64,000 bases of DNA from Bacillus sp. FJAT-49711 (GCF_018343715.1 NZ_JAGYPL010000002.1:1320001-1384000), one strand, 5' to 3'. Positions 45,710-56,816 are shown, counted from the stretch's first letter. Made by a program: numbers and translations. Notes: generated by a model not told the origin, from the sequence alone.

Positions 45710-46248
45710 GGAGGACCGAGCGTTTTCCGGTTTCAGGAGCAAATTCTCTTTGGCACGTATATAAAACAGTGCCGTTCTGGAAGGTCGTTCGCAACTTTAT
45801 CGTCATACAACTGGCAAGATATACTCCATTTCTTGGCATGAAGAATTGGCTGTATCGGACTTTTTTACGAATGAAAATTGGTGAGCACACATCGTTTGCT
45901 TTAATGGTTATGTTGGATGTCATGTTTCCGGAAAAAATTTCCGTAGGAAAAAATACTGTAATAGGCTATAACACAACGATCCTAGCTCATGAATATTTAA
46001 TAAAGGAATATCGTTTGGGTAATGTGGAAATTGGCGATGAAGTGATGATTGGCGCCAATTCAACCATTTTGCCTGGAATAAAAATCGGCGATCAGGCAAT
46101 CGTTTCAGCAGGGACGCTTGTCCATAAAGATGTACCAGCTGGGTCATTCGTCGGTGGCAATCCAATGACAATTATTTATACAAAAGAAGAACTCATTGAA
46201 AGATGGAAAGACGATTCTATATATGGAGTTAAGAAAAAAGAAACCTGA
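45706..46248 (+). CDS. yvoF: hexapeptide-repeat acyltransferase YvoF
   Basis: A 180-aa protein of the left-handed beta-helix acetyltransferase family. Hexapeptide repeats run over about residues 70-160 (for example [29 protein letters not shown], read as successive six-residue coils). The acceptor is unknown. ATGA overlap with ppaX shows co-translation. Its stop codon lies within the start of a terminator stem. The his genes that follow in B. subtilis are absent. Confidence 0.88.
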   Translation: MRRTERFPVSGANSLWHVYKTVPFWKVVRNFIVIQLARYTPFLGMKNWLYRTFLRMKIGEHTSFALMVMLDVMFPEKISVGKNTVIGYNTTILAHEYLIKEYRLGNVEIGDEVMIGANSTILPGIKIGDQAIVSAGTLVHKDVPAGSFVGGNPMTIIYTKEELIERWKDDSIYGVKKKET

Positions 46249-46275
46249 TGCCTCTACTGCAGCATCAGGTTTCTT
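46240..46275 (+). terminator. terminator after yvoF
   Basis: GAAACCTGATGC (46240-46251) pairs perfectly with GCATCAGGTTTC (46262-46273). Confidence 0.85.
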
Positions 46276-46367
46276 CATGATTCGACGCTTTTCAGCCGAA
46301 TTGAAAAATGTCTAATTTCTAGAATTCTCCTGTAACGACGTCACTTCAAACAATTCCACTAGTATGA

Positions 46368-46373
46368 TATACT
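46368..46373 (+). promoter_or_regulatory. extended -10 promoter of the TPR protein gene
   Basis: TATACT preceded by TGA forms an extended -10 about 30 nt before the ribosome binding site. No strong -35 was seen. Confidence 0.5.
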
Positions 46374-46412
46374 ACAAAAAGCGACATAGGAATTAAGCAA
46401 CGGAGGATCTAG

Positions 46413-47924
46413 ATGAAAGACTCAAAGGCACAATTCAAGAGGGCCAAAATATTCCCTTTCATTCCGACTGGAGAATATTATTTTAATAAAGGTGTAAAAG
46501 CGTATGACCGTTTTGATATAAATAAAGCAAAAAAATATTTAAAAAGAGCGTTGGAACTAGAACCGGATGAGGCGATGATTGCATGTCAGCTTGCAATTGT
46601 TCATACTGAAGCAGGTGAATATACAGATTCTAATAAACTATTATTTATGATTCTTAGTGATTTAGATGATAAAATGTCAGAATGCCATTATTTTATTGCC
46701 AATAATTTTGCGCATTTAGGTATGTTTACCGATGCATATAAGCATGCTCAGCTGTATCTAGAACAAGACCAAATTGGTGAATTTTCGGTAGAGGCCGAAG
46801 AACTGATGCAACTTATTGGACTTGATGAAGATGAAAATTTTGATAGCTTAGTAGAGCAAGACGAGCTTATTGATAAATTGGAAACTTCTAGAGTTTTGCT
46901 GGAATCGGGAGATTTTAAAGAAGCTATAAGAATGTTAGAGGCAGCCGTTGAGGATTATCCTGAATTTTGGCCAGCTTATAACAATCTAGCTTTAGCGTAT
47001 TTTTATGAAGGTGATTCAGGCAAAGCAGCAGGCATTTTAGAAAAGGTGCTGGAAAATAACCCTGGGAACTTACATGCACTTTGTAATTTAGCTGTTTTCC
47101 TTTATTATGAAAAGGAAACCGAGCAGTTATCGGAGCTATTGGCTGCATTGGATAAAGTGCAGCCAATGTTGTTTGAACATCGATACAAGCTGGGTGCGAC
47201 TTTCGCTTTAACTGGAAAATATGAACAGGCTTATTTCTGGCTTCGTCAAATTCAAAAATATGGCTATGACGGTGACCCAGGATTTTATTATTGGCTCGCA
47301 AAAGCAGCTTATTTTACCGAAAATAAAAAAGTCGCCAACCAAGCTTGGCAAATTCTTTCTAAGATGAATCCTGAACAAAACCAAATCGAGCCTTGGAATG
47401 TTGAAAACCATCCAGATCCAAGAAATCTTAAAAATGATTCCGCGATTTTAAAAATGTTAAGAAGTGAGCTGTTTGAAGAAAGACTATATGGAATTTTTCT
47501 CATTTCTGTAACAGACCATATGCAGGATATTTTCTCGCATCCAGATTTCAAGCGACTGGAGGATTTTTCATACGCTGAGAGGATTTACTTAGCGCATATA
47601 TTAAGAGATCGGCTAAATGCTCCTATACCTGAAGAGGATTACGTTGCACTTATTCACGAGGCCGCCGTAATATTATACGAGCGATTCAATGAAGCAGGTT
47701 TAAATACACATAATATACTATTACAGTGGTTTTCTTTCTTTATTCTTGGATTGGGAGAGAGTATTTCTATAGCTAACCCAGATGCGTTTGCAGCTGCGGC
47801 AGAGTATATTTACTTTAAACAGAGTCATAATAAAAAAACACAAAAGCAAGTAGCGGAGGAGTACGGAATTTCCGAGGCAACTTTACGCAAATATATTAAG
47901 ATAGTGGAAAAGTATTGGGAATAA
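46413..47924 (+). CDS. tetratricopeptide repeat protein (YvcD-like)
   Basis: A 503-aa soluble protein. TPR units are seen at about 23-58 (GVKAYDRFDINKAKKYLKRA), 60-125, 160-195 and 195-265. The C-terminus (about 475-500) ends in VAEEYGISEATLRKYIK, a helix-turn-helix-like segment. B. subtilis has a TPR gene, yvcD, next to trxB, as here. ATG 46413 follows GGAGG. The role is unknown; the terminal HTH-like motif suggests nucleic acid or sigma-like contacts but that is weak. Confidence 0.8.
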   Translation: MKDSKAQFKRAKIFPFIPTGEYYFNKGVKAYDRFDINKAKKYLKRALELEPDEAMIACQLAIVHTEAGEYTDSNKLLFMILSDLDDKMSECHYFIANNFAHLGMFTDAYKHAQLYLEQDQIGEFSVEAEELMQLIGLDEDENFDSLVEQDELIDKLETSRVLLESGDFKEAIRMLEAAVEDYPEFWPAYNNLALAYFYEGDSGKAAGILEKVLENNPGNLHALCNLAVFLYYEKETEQLSELLAALDKVQPMLFEHRYKLGATFALTGKYEQAYFWLRQIQKYGYDGDPGFYYWLAKAAYFTENKKVANQAWQILSKMNPEQNQIEPWNVENHPDPRNLKNDSAILKMLRSELFEERLYGIFLISVTDHMQDIFSHPDFKRLEDFSYAERIYLAHILRDRLNAPIPEEDYVALIHEAAVILYERFNEAGLNTHNILLQWFSFFILGLGESISIANPDAFAAAAEYIYFKQSHNKKTQKQVAEEYGISEATLRKYIKIVEKYWE

Positions 47925-47990
47925 GCATATATTTGGACTTGAAGAAGATTGTTTATTACGATGAATGTAGGAAATTAGAAACAAAAATAA

Positions 47991-48977
<987 letters not shown>

Positions 48978-49173
48978 ATAGTGGAAAAGATATACAAAGG
49001 GGACAAACAAATATCAAATAAAAAAAGTAATCACTACTTAATAAAACTGTAACAGTAGTGAAATGATTTTCGGGTACAGTAGAAGCATGAGATATTGACC
49101 CCCTTTTTATACAATATCCCTTTCTTGCAGCATAGGCCTAGCCTGTGCTATTTTTTTGTTTACAAAATCCTTT

Positions 49174-49603
49174 TACGTGTAGGTCAAGCACCTACCAACG
49201 AGCAAGCCTCATGTCCTTTCCACTACGATAAGAATGCCAGTCTTGTCTTGTCAATCGCCATACCTACTGGCTTAAATATCTGGATCGTTATCTTTATTTG
49301 ACTAAGCTTGTCAGAGTCTGGAAAGATGCGGGACAGGGAGGCGTTGAGAAGCACGAGGGTGTGCCGGTACATGTGAAGGGCAGGTCTTTGCAGCCTAAGC
49401 CTGCCATAGGATGCTGTGTCCTATGCTTACTTCCCCTTCAAGCAACTTCCACTATTCCAACTTTGTCAGTTTCCTTTATCCTGAGTATTTGTTCAAAAGG
49501 GGAAAATGGAAAATCTACTAAAACAACCACTTTCTAATGTATTGGTCAATGAACTCGCTTCCTGCTGCTTGTATGTCGAGGGCCAAGCCCTACCGCTTTT
49601 GTT
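49174..49603. repeat. composite, GC-rich variant of the dispersed repeat between trxB and rapZ
   Basis: The left part ACGAGCAAGCCTCATGTCC then CCACTACGATAAG and the right part TTTCCTTTATCCTGAGTA plus TATGTCGAGGGCCAAG match blocks of the family at 21964 and 60101. Between them (about 49290-49450) lies a GC-rich stretch without family match, including an ATAGGA/TCCTAT hairpin near 49408-49426. Short open frames here have no ribosome binding sites. The rest of 48978-49700 holds no gene. Confidence 0.5.
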
Positions 49604-49702
49604 ATAAAGAAGCACTATTATTTCGTAACTGTAAATAGTATAATAATATGAATGGAAACATCGTAAAAAATACGTTTCGTGAGAAAACAGGAGTTGGGAA
49701 AC

Positions 49703-50599
49703 ATGAATCCAGCAAGTGTAACGGATGAAATACAGTTAGTCATTATTACAGGTATGTCTGGAGCAGGAAAAACTGTTGCAATCCGCAGTTTTGAAGATTT
49801 AGGTTTCTTTTGTGTTGACAATTTACCGCCGGCGCTTATGCCAAAATTCCTAGAATTAATGAAGGAATCTGGCAATAAAATGAACAAGGTAGCTCTTGTA
49901 ATGGATTTGCGGGGACGGGAATTTTTTGATACTTTGGTACGCATTATCGATGAATTATCGACTTATACATGGGTGACGCCACAAATTCTTTTTCTTGATG
50001 CGGATGATGCCACATTAGTAAGAAGATATAAAGAAACACGCCGATCTCATCCACTTGCGCCATCAGGATTGCCATTGGAAGGGATTGAACAGGAGCGGAA
50101 TTTACTTAATGAATTAAAAGGCCGCGCCCAATCAATTTATAATACATCGACGATGAAGCCAATGGAGCTGCGTGAAAAGATATTAGTTGAGTTTTCAGCA
50201 AACAAACAAACTATTTTTACAGTCAATGTCATGTCTTTCGGATTTAAACATGGCATTCCTATAGATGCGGACCTTGTTTTTGATGTGCGGTTTTTGCCGA
50301 ATCCCCATTATGTTGATCATATGCGTCCAAAAACAGGGCTTGAAGAAGAAGTATCAAGCTATGTTTTAAAGTGGAATGATACACAAAAATTTCTAGCAAA
50401 AACAACAGACTTATTAACATTTATGCTTCCACTCTATAAACGAGAAGGAAAAAGCCAGCTTGTTATTGCGATAGGATGTACAGGTGGACAGCATCGATCA
50501 GTAGCGTTAGCTGAATATATCGGCGAGTTTTATAAGAAGGATTATAAAATCCAAGTGATCCATCGTGATATACAAAAGAGAAAGGGATTAGCTAAATGA
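49703..50599 (+). CDS. rapZ: RNase adapter protein RapZ / nucleotide-binding protein YvcJ
   Basis: A 298-aa P-loop protein with Walker A GMSGAGKT near residues 17-24 and the conserved C-terminal [10 protein letters not shown] near 256-265. In Enterobacteria RapZ guides RNase E to GlmZ; in Bacillus YvcJ binds GTP/ATP and has a role linked to competence. ATG 49703 follows AGGAGTTGGG; the GTG at 49679 would precede it. It overlaps yvcK by 4 nt. Confidence 0.94.
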   Translation: MNPASVTDEIQLVIITGMSGAGKTVAIRSFEDLGFFCVDNLPPALMPKFLELMKESGNKMNKVALVMDLRGREFFDTLVRIIDELSTYTWVTPQILFLDADDATLVRRYKETRRSHPLAPSGLPLEGIEQERNLLNELKGRAQSIYNTSTMKPMELREKILVEFSANKQTIFTVNVMSFGFKHGIPIDADLVFDVRFLPNPHYVDHMRPKTGLEEEVSSYVLKWNDTQKFLAKTTDLLTFMLPLYKREGKSQLVIAIGCTGGQHRSVALAEYIGEFYKKDYKIQVIHRDIQKRKGLAK

Positions 50600-51579
50600 A
50601 GCAAAAATCAAAGCCGAAAATTGTTGTGATAGGCGGCGGTACTGGTTTGCCTGTCCTTTTAAGAGGATTAAAAAAAAGACCGGTTGATATTACAGCAATT
50701 GTTACAGTTGCCGATGATGGCGGAAGTTCAGGTAGAATTAGAAATGAGATGGAAATTCCCTCACCAGGTGATATCAGGAATGTTTTAGCCGCATTATCCG
50801 ATGTTGAACCGCTTGTCGAAGAAATGTTTCAGCATCGATTTAATACAACAAACGAGCTCTCTGGACACTCGCTTGGCAACTTAATTATCGCTGCCTTAAC
50901 TTCAATTACGGGAGATTTTGTGCATGCTGTACAAGAAATGAGCCGTGTACTTAACGTTCACGGTAAAGTTTTGCCTGCAGCCAATCAAAGCGTCGTATTG
51001 CATGCAGAAATGGAAGATGGCTCGATTGTAAGCGGCGAGTCAAAAATCCCTTTTTCCGGTAAAAAGATAAATCGTGTATTTTTAACACCAGAAATGATTA
51101 AGCCGCTACCTGAAACAATTAGATCAATCCGTGAAGCAGATTTGATTGTGATAGGGCCAGGAAGCCTTTATACTAGCATTCTTCCAAATTTATTAGTACC
51201 GGGTCTCGGTGAAGAAGTGTGCAATGCAAAAGCGAAAAAAGTGTATATTTGCAACTTAATGACTCAAGCAGGGGAAACTCTAGGATTTACCGCAAGCAAC
51301 CATGTAGAAGCATTGTACAGTCACATGAAACGTTCATTTATAGATATCGTACTTGTGAACAACGAAGAAATTCCTAGAGATATCCAAAACCGTTATAAGG
51401 AAGAGCTTGCTCAGCCTGTCAAATTTGATGTGGATCGGTTAATTTCCCTCGGTGTTGAAGTTTTATATGATGAATTCATTAGTTTTGAAAATGGATATAT
51501 TCGTCATAATACAGAAAAAGTGGCAAGCATGATCTATTCATTACTGGGCAGCGGTCCAGATCAAATTGCTCAAACATAG
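50596..51579 (+). CDS. yvcK: gluconeogenesis factor YvcK (MgfK, CofD-like fold)
   Basis: A 327-aa protein with the N-terminal [14 protein letters not shown] motif near residues 13-26 and [14 protein letters not shown] near 36-49, typical of the YvcK/CofD family that binds UDP-sugars. In B. subtilis it is needed for growth on gluconeogenic carbon and for cell shape. It is coupled to rapZ (ATGA), and whiA follows after 31 nt, the standard rapZ-yvcK-whiA trio. Confidence 0.94.
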   Translation: MKQKSKPKIVVIGGGTGLPVLLRGLKKRPVDITAIVTVADDGGSSGRIRNEMEIPSPGDIRNVLAALSDVEPLVEEMFQHRFNTTNELSGHSLGNLIIAALTSITGDFVHAVQEMSRVLNVHGKVLPAANQSVVLHAEMEDGSIVSGESKIPFSGKKINRVFLTPEMIKPLPETIRSIREADLIVIGPGSLYTSILPNLLVPGLGEEVCNAKAKKVYICNLMTQAGETLGFTASNHVEALYSHMKRSFIDIVLVNNEEIPRDIQNRYKEELAQPVKFDVDRLISLGVEVLYDEFISFENGYIRHNTEKVASMIYSLLGSGPDQIAQT

Positions 51580-51610
51580 GTAATCAGTGCAGTAAAGGGG
51601 GTGAGAAGGG

Positions 51611-52555
51611 ATGTCGTTTGCTTCAGAGACGAAGAAAGAGCTGACAAACCTTGATGTGAAAGATTGCTGTGCCAAGGCTGAACTTTCAGCACTCATTAAG
51701 ATGAACGGGTCCATTTCTTTTTCAAACCGAATACTGATCGTCAATGTTCAGACTGAAAATGCAGCAATCGCAAGGCGGATATATACGTTGATAAAAAAGC
51801 TATACGAAGCAGACGTCGAATTGCTTGTCAGAAAAAAAATGCGGTTGAAAAAAAATAATGTATATATTGTACGATTAAAAAAAGATGCGGAGAAGATTCT
51901 GCGTGAATTGAAAATTCTTGGGGACGGACTTACTTTTATACATGACATTCAGAAAGAATTAGTGAGGAAGAAATGTTGTAAGAGATCGTATTTACGTGGA
52001 GCTTTCCTAGCAGGAGGTTCAGTCAATAACCCTGAAACGTCATCTTATCACCTTGAAATATCTTCACTTTATAAAGAACATAATGACTCGCTTTGTGAAC
52101 TTATGAACGACTTTGGTCTAAATAGTAAGACACTGGAGAGAAAAAATGGCTTTATTACGTATTTAAAAGAAGCGGAGAAAATTACAGAATTTCTCAATGT
52201 GGTAGGGGCCCATAACGCGCTCCTTCGTTTTGAAGATGTGAGAATTGTAAGGGATATGCGCAACTCAGTGAATCGTCTTGTCAATTGCGAGACGGCCAAT
52301 TTAAATAAAACAATTGGAGCGGCACTTAGACAGGTTGAAAATATTCGCTATATAGAAGAATCGGTTGGACTGGATATTTTACCCGATAAGCTTAGGGAAA
52401 TAGCTGTGCTCCGTGTTGAACATCAAGATGTTACGTTAAAGGAATTAGGGGAAATGGTTTCTAGCGGCACCATTAGTAAATCAGGGATTAATCACCGTTT
52501 GAGAAAAATTGATGCTATTGCAGAAAACCTCCGTAAAGGAGTTCAAGGTGAATAA
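51611..52555 (+). CDS. whiA: WhiA DNA-binding protein
   Basis: A 314-aa protein with an N-terminal LAGLIDADG-like fold (about 1-200, with [16 protein letters not shown] near 118-133) and a C-terminal helix-turn-helix domain (about 225-310, with [21 protein letters not shown] read near 278-298). In Bacillus it affects cell division and chromosome segregation. ATG 51611 follows GGGGGTGAGAAGG. The crh gene follows after 22 nt. Confidence 0.95.
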   Translation: MSFASETKKELTNLDVKDCCAKAELSALIKMNGSISFSNRILIVNVQTENAAIARRIYTLIKKLYEADVELLVRKKMRLKKNNVYIVRLKKDAEKILRELKILGDGLTFIHDIQKELVRKKCCKRSYLRGAFLAGGSVNNPETSSYHLEISSLYKEHNDSLCELMNDFGLNSKTLERKNGFITYLKEAEKITEFLNVVGAHNALLRFEDVRIVRDMRNSVNRLVNCETANLNKTIGAALRQVENIRYIEESVGLDILPDKLREIAVLRVEHQDVTLKELGEMVSSGTISKSGINHRLRKIDAIAENLRKGVQGE

Positions 52556-52577
52556 ACGAAAAAAAGGAGAGATATAG

Positions 52578-52835
52578 TTGGCAGAAAAAGAAGTAGAAGT
52601 AAAACTAAATACAGGATTACAGGCGCGTTCTGCCGCACAATTTGTGCAAGAGGCTAGTCGGTTTACATCAGATATATTTATAGAGAAAGATGGCAGAAAA
52701 GTAAACGCAAAAAGTATAATGGGATTAATGAGTCTTGCAATTGGACCAGGTGCGACCGTTAAGCTTTACGCTGAAGGTAATGATGAAGATGAAGTGCTTG
52801 ATACATTAATAGCATTTGTAGAGAGCGAAAGTTAA
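52578..52835 (+). CDS. crh: catabolite repression HPr-like protein Crh
   Basis: An 85-aa HPr paralogue. HPr His15 is replaced by Q15 in GLQAR, so it cannot take PTS phosphate, while S46 in NAKSIMG is kept for HprK. P-Ser-Crh acts as a CcpA co-repressor. Residue 18 is Ser where Crh and HPr normally have Pro (QARPA), a small oddity. The TTG start at 52578 follows AAAAGGAGAG. It ends the rapZ-yvcK-whiA-crh unit. Confidence 0.95.
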   Translation: MAEKEVEVKLNTGLQARSAAQFVQEASRFTSDIFIEKDGRKVNAKSIMGLMSLAIGPGATVKLYAEGNDEDEVLDTLIAFVESES

Positions 52836-52865
52836 ACATCATTCTAGGCGGCAAATGCAATCCGC

Positions 52866-52962
52866 AATTGCCGTCTAGTTGTTTTTTATTGGCTCGCTTT
52901 TGAATCTATCGACAAGCAATCGCACATCGCAGGTAGATGTGCAAGACACTTACGCTTTCTAA
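52866..52962. repeat. partial copy of the dispersed repeat
   Basis: The right half TCGACAAGCAATCGCAC then CACTTACGCTTTCT resembles the right end of the 60101-60280 copy (TCGATTGGCAAGGCGCTTACGCTTTTCT, split). TGCACATC/GATGTGCA-like pairs form a hairpin. It sits directly before the ABC transporter's ribosome binding site. Confidence 0.45.
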
Positions 52963-52977
52963 ATCGAGGTGACATAT

Positions 52978-54696
52978 ATGTTAAAAAAGTTTTTCTCATA
53001 CTATAAACCGCATAAACGTTTATTTATTATAGACTTTTCAAGTGCTGTAGTTGTAGCCATTCTTGAATTGGCCTTTCCGGTAGCAGTACAGTGGTTTATT
53101 GATAAGCTCTTGCCAGGTGGTGATTGGAATAAAATTGTTACTATCGGCATCCTTTTATTAATTGTCTATTTATTAAGTACCGTTTTGCAATATATCGTCA
53201 GTTATTTAGGTCATAAGCTGGGAATCAATATTGAGACGGATATGAGGGAACAATTATTTACTCATGTTCAACGTCAATCTTTTCGCTTTTTTGATAATAC
53301 AAAAACAGGGCATATTATGAGCCGAATCACGAATGATTTATTTGATATCGGTGAACTTGCCCACCACGGTCCAGAAGACTTTTTTATTGCGATCATGACG
53401 TTTATCGGTGCATTTGTCATCATGTTCAATATAAATCCGGAACTTGCCATTATTGCGATTATTATGATTCCTTTTCTTGTTTGGCTTGTAACATATTGTA
53501 ATGTAAAAATGAATAATGCATGGAAAAATATGTACAGTCGAATTGCCGATGTCAATGCAAGGGTGGAAGATAGTGTATCGGGTGTTCGTGTTGTCCAATC
53601 TTTTACAAATGAAGAGTTTGAAATTAACCGGTTTAAAAAGGATAACGGAAGTTTTCGTTTAGCAAAGCTTATCGCTTATAAAGTAATGGCTGGGACTCAT
53701 TCTAGTATTTATATGATGACCCGGTTAGTTACTCTATTAGTTTTAGTTGTAGGTGCGTGGTTTAGTTTTAACGGAAAACTTACTTACGGGGAACTTGTCA
53801 GTTTCGTATTGTACGTGAATGTGCTGATTAAGCCAGTTGATAAAATTAGTGCTTTACTTGAATTGTATCCAAAAGGAATGGCTGGATTTAAAAGATTCCT
53901 TGAATTAATTGATCAAGATCCAGAGATTAAAGATCGCCCGAATGCTGAGAATGTAAAGGGATTGATGGGTGATATTCAATTTGATAACGTGCATTTCCAT
54001 TACGATGACCATAAAGCGGTTCTGGAAGGAATCGATTTAAATATTCGCGCTGGAGAAACAGTTGCCTTTGTAGGGCCATCAGGTGCCGGGAAAACGACGA
54101 TTTGTTCTTTAATTCCTCGTTTTTATGATGTCCAAGCAGGTTCTATTTCTATTGATGGCATTGATATTCGCGATATGACGAAACATTCCCTTCGCTCGCA
54201 GATTGGGATCGTCCAGCAAGACGTCTTCTTATTTACAGGAACAATCCGTGAAAACATCGCCTACGGTAAAAGAAGTGCGACTGAAGAGGATATTCGCGAT
54301 GCTGCTCGTAAAGCTCATTTAGAAGATTTTATCGCTTCATTGCCTGATGGTTATGAAACGCAAATCGGAGAGCGTGGCTTGAAGCTTTCTGGTGGTCAAA
54401 AACAACGTCTTGCGATTGCAAGAATGTTTTTGAAAAATCCACCTATCTTGATTTTAGATGAGGCAACTTCTGCCCTTGATACAGAAACAGAAAAAATCAT
54501 TCAACAAGCATTAAACGAACTTGCTGAAAATCGGACAACTCTAGTTATTGCCCACCGTCTAGCAACGATTCGTGATGCGGATCGGGTCATCGTTGTGACG
54601 GAGGATGGAATTGCCGAAGATGGAACATACACCGAATTAGTAAACCAAGGTGGGTTATTCGCAAGACTTCATAATATTCAGTTTCAGGAAGTGTAA
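52978..54696 (+). CDS. ABC exporter, fused permease and ATPase (MsbA/BmrA type)
   Basis: A 572-aa half-transporter. Six helices occupy about 1-310, then an ATPase domain: Walker A GPSGAGKTT near residues 366-374, signature LSGGQKQR near 470-477, Walker B ILILDEATSALD near 490-501, H-loop AHRLAT. It would act as a homodimer. The substrate is unknown; lipids or drugs are usual. ATG 52978 follows GAGGTGA. It is separated from crh by repeat DNA and ends at a terminator. Confidence 0.92.
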   Translation: MLKKFFSYYKPHKRLFIIDFSSAVVVAILELAFPVAVQWFIDKLLPGGDWNKIVTIGILLLIVYLLSTVLQYIVSYLGHKLGINIETDMREQLFTHVQRQSFRFFDNTKTGHIMSRITNDLFDIGELAHHGPEDFFIAIMTFIGAFVIMFNINPELAIIAIIMIPFLVWLVTYCNVKMNNAWKNMYSRIADVNARVEDSVSGVRVVQSFTNEEFEINRFKKDNGSFRLAKLIAYKVMAGTHSSIYMMTRLVTLLVLVVGAWFSFNGKLTYGELVSFVLYVNVLIKPVDKISALLELYPKGMAGFKRFLELIDQDPEIKDRPNAENVKGLMGDIQFDNVHFHYDDHKAVLEGIDLNIRAGETVAFVGPSGAGKTTICSLIPRFYDVQAGSISIDGIDIRDMTKHSLRSQIGIVQQDVFLFTGTIRENIAYGKRSATEEDIRDAARKAHLEDFIASLPDGYETQIGERGLKLSGGQKQRLAIARMFLKNPPILILDEATSALDTETEKIIQQALNELAENRTTLVIAHRLATIRDADRVIVVTEDGIAEDGTYTELVNQGGLFARLHNIQFQEV

Positions 54697-54711
54697 CTGA
54701 TCGTTTGAAAG

Positions 54712-54743
54712 AAAAGAAGAGATTTCAGTCTCTTCTTTTTTTT
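54712..54743 (+). terminator. terminator after the ABC exporter
   Basis: AGAAGAGA (54715-54722) pairs with TCTCTTCT (54729-54736), followed by eight Ts. Confidence 0.88.
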
Positions 54744-54892
54744 GGAATTCTCGATCAAATCTACATACTAATATTATTGATCGAGAATTAGGGAGTAATT
54801 CCCGTTCAAATCAATTTATTATGGAAATAAAAAAACACCACAAGTGTGGAGTCCATTAGTTTTTCAATATATTCGTTATGTCCCAGTTATTC

Positions 54893-55594
54893 CTAATCTT
54901 CAACAAGTTTTTTTATTTCATTCACCCATTGAGCGTAACCCTTACCATTCAGATGGAGACCATCGTAAGTAAATTCTAGTTTTAACTTATTTTCTTTATT
55001 TGACATCAGCCTAAATAAATCAATATAAGTTACATTGGCATCAGCAGCTAACTTTTTCAACTTTGAGTTTAGTTCTAATACGTTTTTGCTCTTTACATTC
55101 TTTGGACGCAATTGACTGTTCATAGGTAATATACTTTGTACGAATATTTCTGTATTAGGTGAGTGTTCCATAAGTTCATTCAGGATAATGGAATAGTTAT
55201 TTAAAATAGTATCAATCTCAACATGTTTTCTTAAATCATTAATACCAATCATTAAAAAAACTTTACTAGGTTTTATGCTGTAAACTTGTTTTAGCCTATT
55301 CAAAACACCGTCTGTCGTATCCCCAGAAATGCCTCTGTTTAAAATATTATTGGTGATAAAATACTCATTCCATTCACCATAATCCGTAAGGCTATCTCCT
55401 AAAAATACTACATGGTTTGATTTGGACTCTCCGGATTCAAAAATACTCATTTTACCTAAATAATAATTTGAATTACCTGCAACAGTCTTTGCAGAAGTGG
55501 TTTTAGCTTTAATATTAGATAAACCATTTTTATCGTATATAAATAACAATCCAAATATCACAACACAAGTATTAATTAGCAATGAAAACCACAA
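54893..55594 (-). CDS. SGNH/GDSL family hydrolase, membrane anchored
   Basis: A serine esterase or lipase-like enzyme outside the membrane. An N-terminal helix (VVIFGLLFIY) anchors it. Block I is FLGDSLTDYGEW with the catalytic Ser, block III is IGINDLR, and the Asp/His pair is in DGLHLNG near the C-terminus. The coordinates use TTG 55594, but that codon is 29 nt from the AGGAGG at 55624-55629; an ATA codon at 55613-55615 is 8 nt from it and would add MKTKKYL to complete the signal anchor. The gene looks like an insertion between the ABC exporter and tRNA-Arg. The substrate is unknown. Confidence 0.85.
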   Translation of the reverse strand: MWFSLLINTCVVIFGLLFIYDKNGLSNIKAKTTSAKTVAGNSNYYLGKMSIFESGESKSNHVVFLGDSLTDYGEWNEYFITNNILNRGISGDTTDGVLNRLKQVYSIKPSKVFLMIGINDLRKHVEIDTILNNYSIILNELMEHSPNTEIFVQSILPMNSQLRPKNVKSKNVLELNSKLKKLAADANVTYIDLFRLMSNKENKLKLEFTYDGLHLNGKGYAQWVNEIKKLVED

Positions 55595-55799
55595 AAGATA
55601 TTTTTTCGTTTTTATATCAATTTCCTCCTAATTATTTAATGCATGTTTATATTACTACATTTTTACAACCATTTATATAAAATTTAGGAATTTTTTTGCA
55701 ATAAAAAAGCGCCCCTTTCTGTAAAGAAAGAAACGCTGGATTTTTATCGTTTAGTCTTATGTTATATATATTTCCACAAATACTTAAGCATAAATAATA

Positions 55800-55874
55800 T
55801 GGCGCCCTCGGCAGGAATCGAACCCACATCTTAAGAACCGGAATCTCACGTGCTATCCGTTGCACCACGAGGGC
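55800..55874 (-). tRNA. trnQ-Arg: tRNA-Arg, anticodon CCG
   Basis: A complete cloverleaf reads on the minus strand: acceptor GCCCTCG with CGAGGGC, D stem GTGC/GCAC, anticodon stem TGAGA/TCTTA with loop TTCCGGT (anticodon CCG at 55839-55841), T stem GTGGG/CCTGC with loop TTCGATT, discriminator G and encoded CCA. It decodes CGG. B. subtilis has a lone tRNA-Arg beside clpP, as here. Confidence 0.97.
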
Positions 55875-55992
55875 ATGTTTTTTGACCGTACGATAAAAAA
55901 TTATAAGATAAATTACTACACATTGCAAGCAATTTATGTTTATTTTTGTAGTAAAGTGTCAATATAATAAGATATAAATTAAAGGTATAATA

Positions 55993-56033
55993 TTTGACCT
56001 TTATTGACCATCAATGTATGATGGAAATACATA
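55993..56033 (+). promoter_or_regulatory. CtsR operator and promoter of clpP
   Basis: TTTGACC (55993-55999), three bases, then ATTGACC (56003-56009) form the direct heptad repeat bound by the stress repressor CtsR, with one mismatch. The second TTGACC (56004-56009) may serve as a -35 with TACATA (56028-56033) as -10, so CtsR binding would block transcription. Another TATAAT lies at 55986. Confidence 0.75.
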
Positions 56034-56073
56034 ATGTAATAAAATATTGGCCTTATTAAAGGAGGAGAACATT

Positions 56074-56673
56074 TTGCATTTAATTCCAACTGTTATCGAG
56101 CAGACAAATCGTGGGGAACGTGCATACGATATTTATTCCCGACTATTGAAAGACCGTATTATCATGCTGGGGAGTGCAATTGATGATACAGTTGCCAACT
56201 CTATCGTAGCTCAATTATTATTCTTAGAAGCTGAGAATCCCGAAAAAGATATTTATCTTTACATTAATAGCCCAGGCGGAAGCATTACTGCTGGGATGGC
56301 GATCTATGATACAATGCAATTTATTAAAGCGGATGTACATACCATCTGTATCGGTATGGCAGCATCTATGGGTGCATTTTTACTTGCTGCTGGAACGAAG
56401 GGCAAACGCTTTGCTCTTCCAAATAGTGAAGTAATGATTCACCAGCCGCTTGGTGGAGCGCAGGGTCAGGCAACAGAAATTGAGATTGCCGCAAAACGAA
56501 TTCTCCACATGCGTGAAAAGTTAAACAAGATTCTTTCTGACCGTACAGGACAGCCAATTGAGGTAATCTCACGCGATACAGACCGTGATAATTTCATGAC
56601 TGCAGAACGTGCAAAAGAATACGGCTTAATCGACCATATTATTCAACGTAATGAGGATATGGGCAAAAAGTAA
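56074..56673 (+). CDS. clpP: ATP-dependent Clp protease proteolytic subunit
   Basis: Serine protease core that degrades proteins delivered by ClpC, ClpX or ClpE. The 199-aa protein has the catalytic S98 in GMAASMGA and H123 in MIHQPLGG, with the Asp near 172 in RDTDRDNF. The start was set at TTG 56074, 8 nt after AAAGGAGG, giving [10 protein letters not shown] as in other ClpP proteins; the frame is open upstream. The CtsR box and the adjacent tRNA-Arg match the B. subtilis locus. Confidence 0.97.
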   Translation: MHLIPTVIEQTNRGERAYDIYSRLLKDRIIMLGSAIDDTVANSIVAQLLFLEAENPEKDIYLYINSPGGSITAGMAIYDTMQFIKADVHTICIGMAASMGAFLLAAGTKGKRFALPNSEVMIHQPLGGAQGQATEIEIAAKRILHMREKLNKILSDRTGQPIEVISRDTDRDNFMTAERAKEYGLIDHIIQRNEDMGKK

Positions 56674-56681
56674 GAAATGGA

Positions 56682-56717
56682 GCAGGTGAAAAACAAAATC
56701 GTTTTTCACCTGTTTTT
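56682..56717 (+). terminator. terminator after clpP
   Basis: CAGGTGAAAAAC (56683-56694) pairs perfectly with GTTTTTCACCTG (56701-56712), followed by TTTTT. Confidence 0.93.
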
Positions 56718-56816
56718 ATTATGTAACGATTACCTGTTGAACATTCCAGACAGGAAAAAGGAACCATGATGATAGGTGGTTTTTTTGATTTATGAACATT
56801 ATATTTAAATTAAGGG

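Noticed and set aside
49095-49537. Two short ORFs between trxB and rapZ
   Set aside because: They cross repeat-family blocks, have no ribosome binding site and no conserved-looking sequence.
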